From the NCBI RefSeq assembly GCF_026162365.1, contig NZ_JAOANW010000013.1, forward strand, positions 62,001 through 126,000: a DNA stretch of 64,000 nucleotides. The letters are read 5' to 3'. A model generated the notes under the pieces. The model was not told where the DNA came from. It did not search any database and was given only the letters and a program-made list of their open reading frames with translations. This document shows positions 39,208 to 48,736 of this stretch, piece by piece. Position numbers and translations under genes: made by a program. Positions within the stretch are counted from its first letter, which is position 1. Every line of letters begins with the position of its first letter. The stretch comes from Nitratireductor luteus. Lineage in GTDB: Bacteria > Pseudomonadota > Alphaproteobacteria > Rhizobiales > Rhizobiaceae.

Positions 39208-40449
39208 ATGCGGTTTGGTGGTTTTGGGGTTTCTGCGCTGGGGTTTGTGCTTCTTGCCGGCAGTGCTCATGCGGGCGGCTTGGAACGCGGCGGCTACAGC
39301 GTTGATTTGCTGTACAGCCCCGAGAGGTTTGTGGGCGAGGCCTCCGGCACCTACGTGATGCCGGGCCGCAAGTTGAACAATGTGGTGGATTCGAACCCCC
39401 TCAATGGCACCCCAAGCGGCAGCAGCCAGGGTGTCCGCGACACCGAGAGCTATTTCGTTCCGCGGATCGGATTCAAGGCGGGGCTGACCGATAGCATCGA
39501 CTGCATGGTCGACTACAGTCAGCCCTGGGGGGTGCATACCAACCCGGGACTGAATTGGGCCGGCGCGAACAGCAATATCGAGACCAAGTTCAACAGCGAC
39601 AATTTCGCCGGGACATGCTCCTACAAGTTCCAGGCCGGGAAGGGACAGTTTCGCGTTATCGGCGGCGGGTTCTACCAGAAGCTGGATGCTTTCAAGGAGC
39701 GGCTGGTCTTCGATTTCACGGGCACGCCCGCATCGGCTCTTTACAGTGGCATTGGACGCCTTGACCTTGAGGGTGACGGCTGGGGCTGGCGAGTTGGCGC
39801 TGCCTACGAGATCCCTGAGATCGCGTTCCGCGCCAGCCTTATGTACAACTCCCGTGTCGAACTGAACGATGTCACCGGCACCCTTGATCTCACCAATCTC
39901 CCCGCGGGATTTGGCGGCAATCCGCTGACGGGCGCTAGCACGCCGGTCTTCGGTTCGGCCGCGATGCCCGAAAGTGTGGAATTGAAGCTCCAGTCGGGCA
40001 TTGCGCCGAACTGGCTGGCATTCGGTTCGGTCAAGTGGGTCAATTGGAGCATCCTGCAATCGATAGCCTTTTGCCCCGAATCGACGCGCGGTGTGGCTTG
40101 CGTGGCGGGCGGCCCGACCCAAGCGACAAAAATCGACCTCCTCTATCGCGATGGCTGGACCGTTTCGGGGGGCGTAGGCCATAAGTTCAACGACCAATGG
40201 AGTGGCGCGGCGAGCCTGACCTGGGACCGGGGCACCTCCCACGGATATGGGCACCAGGCCGATTCCTGGACGCTCGGCGCGGGCGTCGGCTACACGCCTA
40301 ACTCTAATGTGGAAGTCAGGCTCGGCGGCGCGATCGGCCTGCTCACGTCGGGAGAATCCGATGGCAGCCTCGTCGGGGACGGGGTGAACTACGATTTCGG
40401 GACGGACGTCGTGGGAGCGCTGAACGGATCGCTGAAGGTGAAATGGTAG
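39208..40449 (+). CDS. FadL/OmpP1/TodX family outer membrane transporter
   Basis: A 413-aa protein with a signal peptide (MRFGGFGVSALGFVLLAGSA, cut after AHA) and a strand-rich body ending in ALNGSLKVKW, a terminal aromatic residue typical of outer membrane barrels. The overall pattern (PRIGFKAGLTDSIDCMVDYS, RASLMYNSRVELNDVTGTLD, APNWLAFGSVKWVNWSILQS, DGWTVSGGVGHKFNDQWSGA) is that of the OmpP1/FadL family, which takes up long-chain fatty acids or other hydrophobic compounds. The substrate cannot be told from the sequence. It stands alone, closed by a strong terminator. Confidence 0.88.
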   Translation: MRFGGFGVSALGFVLLAGSAHAGGLERGGYSVDLLYSPERFVGEASGTYVMPGRKLNNVVDSNPLNGTPSGSSQGVRDTESYFVPRIGFKAGLTDSIDCMVDYSQPWGVHTNPGLNWAGANSNIETKFNSDNFAGTCSYKFQAGKGQFRVIGGGFYQKLDAFKERLVFDFTGTPASALYSGIGRLDLEGDGWGWRVGAAYEIPEIAFRASLMYNSRVELNDVTGTLDLTNLPAGFGGNPLTGASTPVFGSAAMPESVELKLQSGIAPNWLAFGSVKWVNWSILQSIAFCPESTRGVACVAGGPTQATKIDLLYRDGWTVSGGVGHKFNDQWSGAASLTWDRGTSHGYGHQADSWTLGAGVGYTPNSNVEVRLGGAIGLLTSGESDGSLVGDGVNYDFGTDVVGALNGSLKVKW

Positions 40450-40539
40450 TTCAAAATTGTGTCGAGGCCGGCATTCTCTCGGCCTCCTATAAGGTCAAAT
40501 GGTGATACCGCGGCAGATCTTCCGATCTGTTATTTGACA

Positions 40540-40567
40540 GGCCCGGCTCCCATGCCGGGCCTTTTTT
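40540..40567 (+). terminator. Intrinsic terminator after the FadL-like gene
   Basis: GGCCCGGC and GCCGGGCC form a perfect 8-bp stem with loop TCCCAT, followed by six T. Confidence 0.9.
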
Positions 40568-40752
40568 CGTCCGATACAGCATCTTGAAGCCGAAAACTGT
40601 GCGTATTTGCGTGCAAGGCCTTGAAACCCCGGTGCAACTGCCTCAGATAAGGCGCGTCACCCAGCCCGGGCCCCTCTGGCAGGCAAGGCGTTGCCTGTGA
40701 TGTCGGACTGAAGGACAACGCGCTGACGCGGCGCATTGAATGCAAACGCTTC
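40568..40752. other. Leader region of terC, no known riboswitch recognised
   Basis: The FadL-to-TerC interval is 303 bases in total. Past the terminator, about 185 bases form the terC leader. I looked for the manganese-sensing yybP-ykoY core, found upstream of some terC/alx genes, and did not see its conserved bulge sequences. Confidence 0.35.
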
Positions 40753-41685
40753 ATGACATTGCACGATTGGCTGTGGCCCGGCTTCCTGGCGTTTGTCGCC
40801 ATCATCCTGTTCGTCGATCTTTTCGTTCTCCATCGACGCGACCACGTCATCACCACGCGCGAGGCGTGCCGGACGGTCGGCGGGTATGTTTCCATGGCGA
40901 TGTTGTTCGCCGCTGGCGTCTTCTATTTCGCCGGCCCGGACCGGGGAGCTGAGTTTCTCACGGGCTATCTGATCGAGCAGGCACTTTCGCTCGACAATAT
41001 CTTCGTCATCGCCCTCATCTTCGCCTATTTCAAGGTGCCGGCGGAGGCGCAGTACCGGGTGCTGTTCTACGGCATCATCGGCGCCATCGTGATGCGTCTC
41101 TCGCTCATCGTGCCGGGCGTGAAACTGGTCGAGCAGTTCCATATCGTCGCCATGGCGCTTGGCGCACTTCTGATCTTTTCCGGCTTCAAGATGATGTTCG
41201 CCGGAGACGGCATGGTCGACCCCGGGGACAGCCGCGTCGTCAAGCTCCTGATGCGCAGCGGCCGCGTGACGTCGAAATATGAAGGCGCGCGCTTCCTGAC
41301 GCGCCGCAACGGCATTCTTTTCATGACGCCGCTCTTCGTCGTCCTGGTGACGGTCGAGATCACCGATCTGATCTTCGCGATCGATTCCATCCCGGCCGTC
41401 CTGGCGGTTTCCAACGACGCCTTCATCGTCTTTTCCTCCAATGTCTTTGCCATTCTTGGCCTGCGCGCGCTGTTCTTCGTTCTGTCGGGAATGATGCGCA
41501 CGTTCCGCTATCTGCAGACCGGCCTCTCGCTGGTGCTGATCTTCATCGGGTTCAAGATGCTGTTCGGCCAGTACATCCACATACCGTCCGTGATCGCGCT
41601 GGCGGTGACGGCGCTTATCATCGGCGGTTCCGTCGTGGCCTCGATGGTGCACAACAGGCGGGACGCCTCCGAGACCGAGCGTTAG
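40753..41685 (+). CDS. TerC family integral membrane protein (Alx-like)
   Basis: A 310-aa inner-membrane protein with about nine hydrophobic segments. The family motifs with acidic residues in membrane segments are present: LIEQALSLDNIFVIALIF near residues 73-90 and VEITDLIFAIDSIPAVLAV near 198-216, which form the putative metal path. Family knowledge: TerC/Alx proteins export manganese or other divalent ions, and some protect metalating exoenzymes or confer tellurite resistance. It is monocistronic with its own terminator, and no other ter genes are nearby, so tellurite resistance should not be assumed. Confidence 0.92.
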   Translation: MTLHDWLWPGFLAFVAIILFVDLFVLHRRDHVITTREACRTVGGYVSMAMLFAAGVFYFAGPDRGAEFLTGYLIEQALSLDNIFVIALIFAYFKVPAEAQYRVLFYGIIGAIVMRLSLIVPGVKLVEQFHIVAMALGALLIFSGFKMMFAGDGMVDPGDSRVVKLLMRSGRVTSKYEGARFLTRRNGILFMTPLFVVLVTVEITDLIFAIDSIPAVLAVSNDAFIVFSSNVFAILGLRALFFVLSGMMRTFRYLQTGLSLVLIFIGFKMLFGQYIHIPSVIALAVTALIIGGSVVASMVHNRRDASETER

Positions 41686-41719
41686 AACGCCGCGCGTCCT
41701 CTTGGTCGCGCGGCGTTTT
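41686..41719 (+). terminator. Intrinsic terminator after terC
   Basis: AACGCCGCGCG (41686-41696) and CGCGCGGCGTT (41707-41717) form a perfect 11-bp stem with a 10-base loop, ending in TTTT. Confidence 0.88.
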
Positions 41720-42046
41720 AATTCCTTGTTTTTCTGCATTTATGCGGATCTCGGGTAATTCCACCTGCCGCAAAATGCTGCAGCGCAGCCTTCCCACCCC
41801 ACTTCCTCCCCAGAAAATGGGAGGGCTCTTCATCGCTGGACGCCGCCTCCTCGCCGCTGGTGCGAGAGGATGGCTATCTGTGACCGATCCGCAACACTTT
41901 AATAAGATGCGTTGCGCTATGAAGGCATGGGGGCAATACGCCAATTTCCCGCCATAAAACAGGCGCACCGAGATAGCTTCTCGGACGCACCGCCCAGAAT
42001 ACTGCGTGTCAGAGAGAGAAAGCCGCGTAAAGCGGTATAGGTGATC
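41720..42046. other. Non-coding interval upstream of ilvD
   Basis: 327 bases without a supported gene. An open frame at 41742-41957 has no ribosome site, and its sequence is not rich in Ile, Leu or Val, so it is not a convincing attenuator peptide. The promoter of ilvD should lie in the A/T-richer part near 41890-41990. Confidence 0.4.
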
Positions 42047-43771
42047 ATGGACGCTCGAGCGATTTCGAAAGCAAAACTTCCCAGCCGCCACGTGACGGTC
42101 GGTCCGGCGCGCGCGCCGCACCGCTCCTATCTTTACGCCATGGGCCTGTCGCCGGCCGAAATCGATCAGCCGCTCGTCGGCGTCGCCACCTGCTGGAACG
42201 AAGCCGCTCCCTGCAATATCTCGCTGATGCGCCAGGCGCAGGTGGTCAAGAAGGGCGTGGCCGCGGCCCACGGCACGCCGCGCGAATTCACCACCATCAC
42301 CGTTACCGACGGCATCGCCATGGGGCACCAGGGCATGAAGGCCTCGCTGGTTTCGCGCGATGTCATCGCCGATTCGGTGGAATTGACCATGCGCGGCCAT
42401 TGCTACGACGCGATCGTCGGCCTTGCCGGATGCGACAAGTCGCTGCCCGGCATGATGATGGCGATGGTCCGCCTCAACGTGCCTGCCGTCTTCATCTATG
42501 GCGGGTCCATCCTGCCCGGCGCCTATCGTGGCCGCCAGATCACTGTTCAGGACGTGTTCGAGGCTGTGGGCCAGCATTCGGTCGGCTCCATTTCCGATGA
42601 TGACCTGATGGAAATCGAGCAGGCGGCATGTCCGTCAGCCGGTTCCTGCGGCGCGCAGTTCACCGCCAACACGATGGCGACTGTCGCCGAGGCGATCGGC
42701 CTGGCGCTGCCTTATTCCTGCGGCGCGCCGGCGCCTTATGAGATGCGCGACCGCTTCAACTATGCTTCCGGCGAGAAGGTGATGGAACTGATCGCCAAGC
42801 AGATCCGTCCGCGCGACATCGTTACGCTGAAGTCCCTGCAGAACGCGGCCGCCGTGGTCGCCGCTTCGGGCGGCTCGACAAACGGGGCGCTGCATCTGCC
42901 GGCCATCGCCCATGAGGCCGGCATCAAGTTCGATCTGTTCGACGTCGCCGAGATCTTCAAGAAGACGCCCTATATCGCCGACCTCAAGCCGGGCGGCAAA
43001 TATGTCGCCAAGGACATGTTCGAGGCCGGCGGCATTCCGCTGCTCATGAAAACGCTTCTGGACCACGGCTTCCTGCATGGCGATTGCATGACGGTGACCG
43101 GCCGCACGCTTGCGGAAAACATGGAGCACGTTCCATGGAACGACCAGCAGGATGTCGTGCGCCCTGCCAACAACCCGATCACGAAGACCGGCGGCGTGGT
43201 TGGCCTGCGCGGCAACCTCGCGCCCGAAGGTGCCATCGTTAAGGTGGCGGGCATGAAAAATCTCACCTTCTCGGGTCCTGCGCGCTGTTTCGATTCGGAA
43301 GAAGAGTGCTTCGCCGCCGTAAACGAACGCAAATACGAGGAAGGCGAGGTTCTGGTCATCCGCTATGAGGGCCCCAAAGGCGGACCCGGCATGCGCGAGA
43401 TGCTGGCCACCACCGCTGCTCTGTATGGTCAGGGCATGGGCGACAAGGTCGCGCTCATCACCGATGGGCGCTTTTCGGGCGCCACGCGCGGCTTCTGCAT
43501 CGGCCATGTCGGGCCGGAGGCGGCTGTCGGCGGTCCCATCGGCCTTTTGAAGGATGGCGACGTCATCACCATCGACGCGGTGAAGGGAACCATCGACGTG
43601 GCCCTTAGCGAGGAAGAACTCGCAGAGCGCCTCAAGGACTGGGCACCGCGCGAGACCGATTATCAGTCGGGCGCGATCTGGAAATATGCGCAGACGGTGG
43701 GACCGGCGGTAAACGGCGCCGTGACACATCCGGGAGCCGAGAAAGAAACGCACTGCTATGCGGACATCTAG
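42047..43771 (+). CDS. ilvD: Dihydroxy-acid dehydratase
   Basis: A 574-aa enzyme of the IlvD/Edd family. Cluster and metal motifs are present: [31 protein letters not shown] and [17 protein letters not shown]. The substrate region near the C-terminus includes [20 protein letters not shown]. The family dehydrates dihydroxy-acids in valine, leucine and isoleucine synthesis using an Fe-S cluster and Mg. Dehydratases of sugar acids share these motifs; length and overall sequence favour IlvD. ATG 42047 is taken over a GTG 6 bases upstream. Confidence 0.93.
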   Translation: MDARAISKAKLPSRHVTVGPARAPHRSYLYAMGLSPAEIDQPLVGVATCWNEAAPCNISLMRQAQVVKKGVAAAHGTPREFTTITVTDGIAMGHQGMKASLVSRDVIADSVELTMRGHCYDAIVGLAGCDKSLPGMMMAMVRLNVPAVFIYGGSILPGAYRGRQITVQDVFEAVGQHSVGSISDDDLMEIEQAACPSAGSCGAQFTANTMATVAEAIGLALPYSCGAPAPYEMRDRFNYASGEKVMELIAKQIRPRDIVTLKSLQNAAAVVAASGGSTNGALHLPAIAHEAGIKFDLFDVAEIFKKTPYIADLKPGGKYVAKDMFEAGGIPLLMKTLLDHGFLHGDCMTVTGRTLAENMEHVPWNDQQDVVRPANNPITKTGGVVGLRGNLAPEGAIVKVAGMKNLTFSGPARCFDSEEECFAAVNERKYEEGEVLVIRYEGPKGGPGMREMLATTAALYGQGMGDKVALITDGRFSGATRGFCIGHVGPEAAVGGPIGLLKDGDVITIDAVKGTIDVALSEEELAERLKDWAPRETDYQSGAIWKYAQTVGPAVNGAVTHPGAEKETHCYADI

Positions 43772-44558
43772 GTCCATACCGGTTCGGCTCGCCGCCGGCC
43801 TCATGCTTGTCATCGGGGGCTTCGGTTCTGCCGAAGCGCTCGATCAGGATACGGTCGTCAAGAAGCCCGAGAGTTCCAGCCCGTGGGCGATGTTCCGTTT
43901 CGGCTTCTCGGCCTATAAGCGCGGCCAGAAGCAGGAAGCGGTGGAAGCCTATCGCTATGCCGCCGACAAGGGGCAGGTGGGTGCGAGCTGGAAACTTGCC
44001 CGCATGTATGCCGAAGGCGACGGGGTGCCACGCGACGATTACGAGGCGTTCAAGTTCTTCTCGGCGGTGGTCCAGCAGGAGATACGGCCGGGGAGCGGCG
44101 ACGAAGCCTATGTTTCCGACGCTCTCGTTGCGGTCGGCAACTATTTGCGCACCGGTATCCCGGGCTCGCCGGTGCAGGCCAATCCGGCCGCGGCCCATGA
44201 CTATTTCCTGCGCGCGGCGGCGACTTACCGCAATGCCGACGCGCAATACGAGCTTGGCCGGATGTTCCTCACCGGGGAAGGCGGCACGCGAAGCATCCAG
44301 CAGGCGGCCCGCTGGCTCCAACTCGCCGCTGAAAAGCAACATGCCGCCGCGCAGGCGACGCTGGGAAATCTGCTGTTCCAGAGCGGCAAGGTCGTGCGCG
44401 GGCTTGCTCTGATGACGACGGCGCTGGACCGCGCCAAACCATCGGACATCGGATGGATACGTGACATGCACGAGCAGGCGTTCGCCCTGGCCGGCGAATC
44501 CGATCGCCGCACGGCCATCGCACTGGCTGAAGGTTATCTCGTCAACGGTCTGGAATAG
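43758..44558 (+). CDS. exoR: ExoR, periplasmic Sel1-repeat regulator
   Basis: A 266-aa secreted protein. A signal peptide covers about residues 1-27 (ending SAEA). Sel1-like repeats follow: [20 protein letters not shown], then [20 protein letters not shown] and [15 protein letters not shown]. Length, the [10 protein letters not shown] segment and the final [20 protein letters not shown] match Sinorhizobium and Agrobacterium ExoR. Family knowledge: ExoR binds the sensor kinase ChvG/ExoS in the periplasm and represses ChvG-ChvI signalling, so it controls exopolysaccharide, motility and acid response. It overlaps the end of ilvD by 14 bases and converges with the next gene. Confidence 0.88.
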   Translation: MRTSRSIPVRLAAGLMLVIGGFGSAEALDQDTVVKKPESSSPWAMFRFGFSAYKRGQKQEAVEAYRYAADKGQVGASWKLARMYAEGDGVPRDDYEAFKFFSAVVQQEIRPGSGDEAYVSDALVAVGNYLRTGIPGSPVQANPAAAHDYFLRAAATYRNADAQYELGRMFLTGEGGTRSIQQAARWLQLAAEKQHAAAQATLGNLLFQSGKVVRGLALMTTALDRAKPSDIGWIRDMHEQAFALAGESDRRTAIALAEGYLVNGLE

Positions 44559-44559
44559 C

Positions 44560-44811
44560 TCATCGCGCCGCCAGCACTGGCAGCGACGTGTCGTCCTGCA
44601 GGGAAATCGCGCTGCAATCCTGATCGAGCAGTTTCCAGGAACTGTTGTTCAGCACCTTTTCACAGCGCGCGAGTTGCGGGCCGTCCGGCATTTTGAGACA
44701 TGCCTGCTCGCCCTCAGCGTAGCGAGCCCCGTTCGCCACACATCGACACTCCGCTGTCGCTGGCTGCGCCAGGATCAGGCTGGACAAGAGCATCAACGCC
44801 AACTGCCTCAT
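44560..44811 (-). CDS. Small secreted cysteine-containing protein
   Basis: 83 aa with a clear signal peptide (MRQLALMLLSSLILAQPATA). The mature part of about 63 residues has four Cys (ECRCVANG, QACLKMPDG, LARCEKVLN, DQDCSAISL) that could form two disulfides. No family is recognised. It is the last gene of the leftward series that begins with the Fe-S protein at 47363, and its stop lies 1 base from the exoR stop on the other strand. Confidence 0.65.
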   Translation of the reverse strand: MRQLALMLLSSLILAQPATAECRCVANGARYAEGEQACLKMPDGPQLARCEKVLNNSSWKLLDQDCSAISLQDDTSLPVLAAR

Positions 44812-44893
44812 AATGGGCCATCTTACCGCATTGGCCTGAAAATCGGAATCGATTTTCCAAAAGCCCGACGCATCGGTTCACGGTGGTTCGGCA

Positions 44894-45685
44894 TCAAGCC
44901 GCTCCAAGCGAAAGCTCGGCGATCACCGGTACGTGGTCGGAAGGTTTCTCCCAGGCGCGGGTATGCTTGGCCACGCTGGTCGCCGACAATCGGTCGGCCG
45001 CCTCGGGCGATAGCATCAAGTGGTCGATGCGGATGCCGTTGTTCTTCTGCCAGGCGCCTGCCTGGTAGTCCCAGAACGTGTATATGCCGTCCTCTTGCGT
45101 CGTGGCGCGCAGGGCATCGGTGAAGCCGAGATGGGAAAACTTGCGGAAGGCAGCGCGGCTTTCGGGCCGGAAGAGGGCATCGCCAACCCATGCCTCGGGG
45201 TTCTTGGCATCTTCCGGCTCGGGGATCACATTGTAGTCGCCGGCAAGCACCAGCGGTTCTTCCAGGGCGAGCCTGTCCTGCGCCCATCGCTCCAGCCGCT
45301 CCATCCAGGAAAGTTTGTAGGGAAACTTCTCCGTGTCGACCGGGTTGCCGTTGGGCAGATAGAGAGAAACCACGCGCAGCGCGCCCTTGTCGGTCGAAAA
45401 GACACCCTCGATGAAACGCGCCTGGGCATCCTCGTCATCGCCTGACAGCCCCCGGTTGACCTCGTCGAAGCGCAGCTTCGAAAGGATGGCGACGCCATTG
45501 AAGCCCTTCTGGCCATGGGTTTCGACGTAATAGCCGAGCGCTTCGATGGGACCGCGCGGGAAAAGGCCGTCGACCGACTTGATCTCCTGCAGGCAGGCGA
45601 TATCGGGCTGCGCCTCTTCCAGCCAATGGAGGAGGTTGTCGATGCGCGCCTTGACGCCGTTGATGTTCCAGGTGGCGATTTTCAT
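44894..45685 (-). CDS. xth: Exodeoxyribonuclease III (AP endonuclease)
   Basis: A 263-aa enzyme of the exonuclease III/APE1 family. Starting at 45685 it reads MKIATWNINGVKARIDNLLH, with the catalytic Asn. CLQEIKS carries the metal-binding Glu, LAGDYNVIPEPED the Asp/Asn pair, and the final SDHVPVIAEL the catalytic Asp-His. Family knowledge: it removes 3-prime blocking groups and cuts abasic sites in base-excision repair. A Met two codons upstream (45691) is an alternative start. Confidence 0.93.
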   Translation of the reverse strand: MKIATWNINGVKARIDNLLHWLEEAQPDIACLQEIKSVDGLFPRGPIEALGYYVETHGQKGFNGVAILSKLRFDEVNRGLSGDDEDAQARFIEGVFSTDKGALRVVSLYLPNGNPVDTEKFPYKLSWMERLERWAQDRLALEEPLVLAGDYNVIPEPEDAKNPEAWVGDALFRPESRAAFRKFSHLGFTDALRATTQEDGIYTFWDYQAGAWQKNNGIRIDHLMLSPEAADRLSATSVAKHTRAWEKPSDHVPVIAELSLGAA

Positions 45686-45816
45686 CGGCATGTATTTCTC
45701 AGTAGCGACTGTTGCGGTTGACCCAATGTGCCCTTGGCGCGCGCTGCCGTCCACCGGTCAGACAGGGTATCGGGAGCAGAATGCTGACATTGCACAGAAA
45801 CCGAAGCCTGTCGGCA

Positions 45817-46878
45817 TCAGGCTTTTCGCGTGTCCGGCAGCTTGAACGGGACACCGGAGAGCAAAGCGCCCACGTAACGCCGCTTCTGGTAGTTTCCGTT
45901 GAGCGAAATGCGCCGGAAGGCGGTCGGGTCCTGGGTGCTTTCGGGGTACAGCACGCCCGGCAGATTGGTCACGGCGACCTTGAAGCCGGCTTGTCGGGCA
46001 GTCTGTATCTCCCTGGGGCCGACGGCGGAGGAATAGCCATAGGGGTAGGCAAAGGTCGCGGGACGATAGCCCGTATAGCGCTCCACCGTGTCGAGGGACC
46101 CGTGAACTTCGCGTTTCAACCGGTCTGCATCCACCCGCCGTAAGTTCACATGCGTGAGGGAATGCCCGCCAAACCGGCAAAGCGGGTCCTCGACAAGCCG
46201 GGCGATTTCGTCGCTACGCAGGATAAGCCGGTCGGTCAGTGCCAGCGGGTCGATGCCGACGCTGCGCGCAAGCCGGTCGATTGCATCGACCGCATCGTCC
46301 TCATCTATCGATATAAGATAATCCACGAACCTGTCGTAGACAAAGGTCTTTCGGATATCCGAGCCGAGGGAAAGATGCTTGTCGCCAGTGCCGAAATCAA
46401 AGACGATTTCGGAATTTCCCGCCAGGATGGCCTCCAGGGTCTCCCACCAGATCGAACGCGTCCGCTCCACGAAGCCGGAGGTCAGGAAAATGGTGTAGGG
46501 CACGTCGTACTTGCGGAAAACGGGGGTCGCGAACTGCGCGTTGTCGCGGTAGCCGTCATCCAGCGTGAAGCAGAAATAGGCACGCTTGTCGCGTGAATCG
46601 GCGAGGCGCTCGGGCAGGTCTTCCAGCGGCAGTGGCGTCATGCCCCGCTCCAGGCAAGCCTGGATCGCCTCTTCCAGAAAGGTCGGAGTGATCGAAAGCA
46701 GCGCGTTCGGGCGAGTGAGAGTCGAAGTCGCCGGGCGCACGTGATGCAGCGTGAAGATGACCCCGCGTCCCGCCGCGCCGCGCCACAGATGGCCGGCCCG
46801 CGTGAGCGAGATGCCCTCCAGCCCCGTGCGTATGAGCGCATGCCGCACGAAGCGCCTGACGGTCGTCCCTGTTATCAT
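45817..46878 (-). CDS. Polysaccharide deacetylase family protein (NodB homology domain)
   Basis: About 353 aa from the Met at 46878 (the frame is open to 46947). NodB motifs: FTLDDGYRDNAQF with the catalytic and metal-binding Asp pair, FGGHSLTHVNLRR with the two metal His, and TFAYPYGYSS. The N-terminal 60 residues have a basic amphipathic character and no signal peptide. Family knowledge: such enzymes remove N- or O-acetyl groups from polysaccharides, peptidoglycan or lipid-linked sugars. The substrate is unknown; the neighbourhood (exoR) hints at envelope polysaccharide, by location only. Confidence 0.82.
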   Translation of the reverse strand: MITGTTVRRFVRHALIRTGLEGISLTRAGHLWRGAAGRGVIFTLHHVRPATSTLTRPNALLSITPTFLEEAIQACLERGMTPLPLEDLPERLADSRDKRAYFCFTLDDGYRDNAQFATPVFRKYDVPYTIFLTSGFVERTRSIWWETLEAILAGNSEIVFDFGTGDKHLSLGSDIRKTFVYDRFVDYLISIDEDDAVDAIDRLARSVGIDPLALTDRLILRSDEIARLVEDPLCRFGGHSLTHVNLRRVDADRLKREVHGSLDTVERYTGYRPATFAYPYGYSSAVGPREIQTARQAGFKVAVTNLPGVLYPESTQDPTAFRRISLNGNYQKRRYVGALLSGVPFKLPDTRKA

Positions 46879-47012
46879 CGCACGCGAAGGCCATCCCGGT
46901 TGATTTGTCCCGTTCTTAACGGGCAGAGGTATACACGGCGTCAACAAGCGCGCGAGGATGGACGATTATGCGGGATGCGGATTCGCCGTTCTTGCCGGCT
47001 TGCGGCGAACGC

Positions 47013-47363
47013 TCAGATGGAGAAACTGGTGCCGCAACCGCAGGAAGCTACGGCATTCGGGTTCCTGATCTGGAAGGACTGGCCGATCAGGTCGTCGACA
47101 AAATCGACCACCGAACCGCCCATATATACCAGCGAAAGATCGTCTATGAGGATGGTCGCGCCGTCCCGCTCGATGACGTGGTCGTCATCCTCGCGAGCAT
47201 CGACCAGATCGAACTTGTAGGAAAAGCCGGAACAGCCGCCGCCTTCCACCGAGACGCGCAACGCAATCTTGCCCGGATCGTCGGCAAGGATCTTGGCGAT
47301 GCGCTTTGCGGCGGCATCGGTCATGTCCACGCCCTTCATATCGGTCTTTGCGTCCACGCCCAT
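47013..47363 (-). CDS. erpA: HesB/IscA family iron-sulfur insertion protein (ErpA-type)
   Basis: About 116 aa from the ATG at 47363, which has AAGGTGA at a suitable distance. An A-type carrier signature is visible: the first Cys in [13 protein letters not shown] and the pair in CGCGTSFSI at the C-terminus. Family knowledge: it receives Fe-S clusters and passes them to target enzymes. ErpA is chosen over IscA because the gene lies outside a suf/isc cluster and precedes dgt divergently, as in many Hyphomicrobiales. The distinction is not certain. Confidence 0.85.
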   Translation of the reverse strand: MGVDAKTDMKGVDMTDAAAKRIAKILADDPGKIALRVSVEGGGCSGFSYKFDLVDAREDDDHVIERDGATILIDDLSLVYMGGSVVDFVDDLIGQSFQIRNPNAVASCGCGTSFSI

Positions 47364-47433
47364 GATCGTCACCTTGCTTTCGCTGATGCACAATAGGTAT
47401 GAACGGGCGTGCGGCGAGTCAATAAGGGCGAAA

Positions 47434-48666
47434 ATGGCGGCCCCGACAGATCTTGATGGTATCGGCTTCGGCTACAGGCCGCGCGCGGCTTATGCGTGCG
47501 ACCCGGCGCAATCGCGCGGGCGCTATCATGATGAGCCCGAAAGCCCGACCCGGACACCTTTTCAGCGCGATCGCGACCGCATCATCCACTCCACCGCCTT
47601 CCGCCGGCTGAAGCACAAGACGCAGGTTTTCATCGCTCATGAGGGCGACCACTATCGGACCCGGCTGACCCATTCCATCGAGGTTGCCCAGATCGCCCGC
47701 GCGCTTGCCCGCGCCCTGCGCGGCGACGAGGATCTGGCCGAGGCGGTGGCGCTGGTGCACGATTTCGGCCACACGCCCTTCGGCCACACGGGCGAAGAGG
47801 CGCTCGACGAGAAGATGGCGCCGTGGGGCGGCTTCGACCACAATGCCCAGTCGCTGCGCGTGGTCACGCTCATGGAGCGCCGCTACGCGGAGTTCGACGG
47901 GCTGAACCTTTCCTGGGAAACCCTCGAAGGGCTGGTCAAGCATAATGGCCCCCTGACCGATGCGGCCGGCAAGGGTCTGTCGGGCCCGGTGCCGCGCCCG
48001 ATTTCGGACTATTGCGCGCGCCATGATCTGGAGCTTCACCGCTATGCCGGTCTTGAGGCGCAATGCGCGGCCATTGCCGACGACATCGCCTATGACGCCC
48101 ACGACCTGGACGACGGATTGCGGTCCGGCCTGCTGACACTGCCGATGCTCGCCGATGTCGGCCTGCCAGGCCGCATTCTGGACGCCGTCAACAAGCGGTA
48201 TCCCGGCCTCGATCCCGTGCGGACCGGCCACGAGCTGATGCGCCGGCAGATCACCCTGATGGTCGAGGATGTGATCGTGACTTCCCGCGAAAGGCTGGAT
48301 GCGCTCGCGCCCCGGTCGGTCGATGATATCCGTGATGCCGGACGCGCGGTGGTCGCGTTTTCGGACGATATGGCGGTGCAGGAGAAAGAGCTGAAGCGCT
48401 TTCTCTACGCCAATCTCTACCGCCATCCCGATGTGTTGGAGGCGCGAAAGGCGGCCGACAGGACGGTGCGCGAACTGTTCGACGCCTATTTCGCCGATCC
48501 GCGCGAGATGCCCGAGGGGTGGGGCGAGGGGGCGGGCCGGACCGAAGACGTCAGGGCGCGCGACGTGGCCGACTTCCTGGCCGGCATGACCGACACCTAT
48601 GCCATCAAGGAACACAGGCGCCTGTTCGGCTCCCGTCTGTTTGACCGTCTGCCCGATATGCGCTAG
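47434..48666 (+). CDS. dgt: Deoxyguanosinetriphosphate triphosphohydrolase-like protein
   Basis: A 410-aa HD-domain enzyme. [20 protein letters not shown] near residues 40-60 precedes the HD motif: [19 protein letters not shown] carries the first His and [20 protein letters not shown] the His-Asp pair with the second HxxxGH. A later His-Asp ([14 protein letters not shown]) completes the site. Family knowledge: it hydrolyses dNTPs to nucleoside and triphosphate, adjusting pools; this length class is the type-2 dGTPase-like group. The start at 47434 follows AAGGGCG. It is divergent from the Fe-S gene with about 70 bases between. Confidence 0.92.
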   Translation: MAAPTDLDGIGFGYRPRAAYACDPAQSRGRYHDEPESPTRTPFQRDRDRIIHSTAFRRLKHKTQVFIAHEGDHYRTRLTHSIEVAQIARALARALRGDEDLAEAVALVHDFGHTPFGHTGEEALDEKMAPWGGFDHNAQSLRVVTLMERRYAEFDGLNLSWETLEGLVKHNGPLTDAAGKGLSGPVPRPISDYCARHDLELHRYAGLEAQCAAIADDIAYDAHDLDDGLRSGLLTLPMLADVGLPGRILDAVNKRYPGLDPVRTGHELMRRQITLMVEDVIVTSRERLDALAPRSVDDIRDAGRAVVAFSDDMAVQEKELKRFLYANLYRHPDVLEARKAADRTVRELFDAYFADPREMPEGWGEGAGRTEDVRARDVADFLAGMTDTYAIKEHRRLFGSRLFDRLPDMR

Positions 48667-48736
48667 GGGCTCGCGGACCGCCGCACCGACCGCCGTGCGG
48701 CCCAATGCGCTGATTTCTCGGATCCGGATCACTCCT

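Noticed and set aside
39386-39400. GGATTCGAACCCCC resembling the T-arm of a leftward tRNA
   Set aside because: It lies within the FadL-like coding sequence in frame and no acceptor or anticodon stem of a tRNA can be folded around it.
40568-40752. Manganese riboswitch (yybP-ykoY) upstream of terC
   Set aside because: The conserved bulge and loop sequences were not visible in the leader.
41742-41957. Possible leader peptide for attenuation of ilvD
   Set aside because: No run of branched-chain codons, no ribosome site and no following terminator/antiterminator pair recognised.
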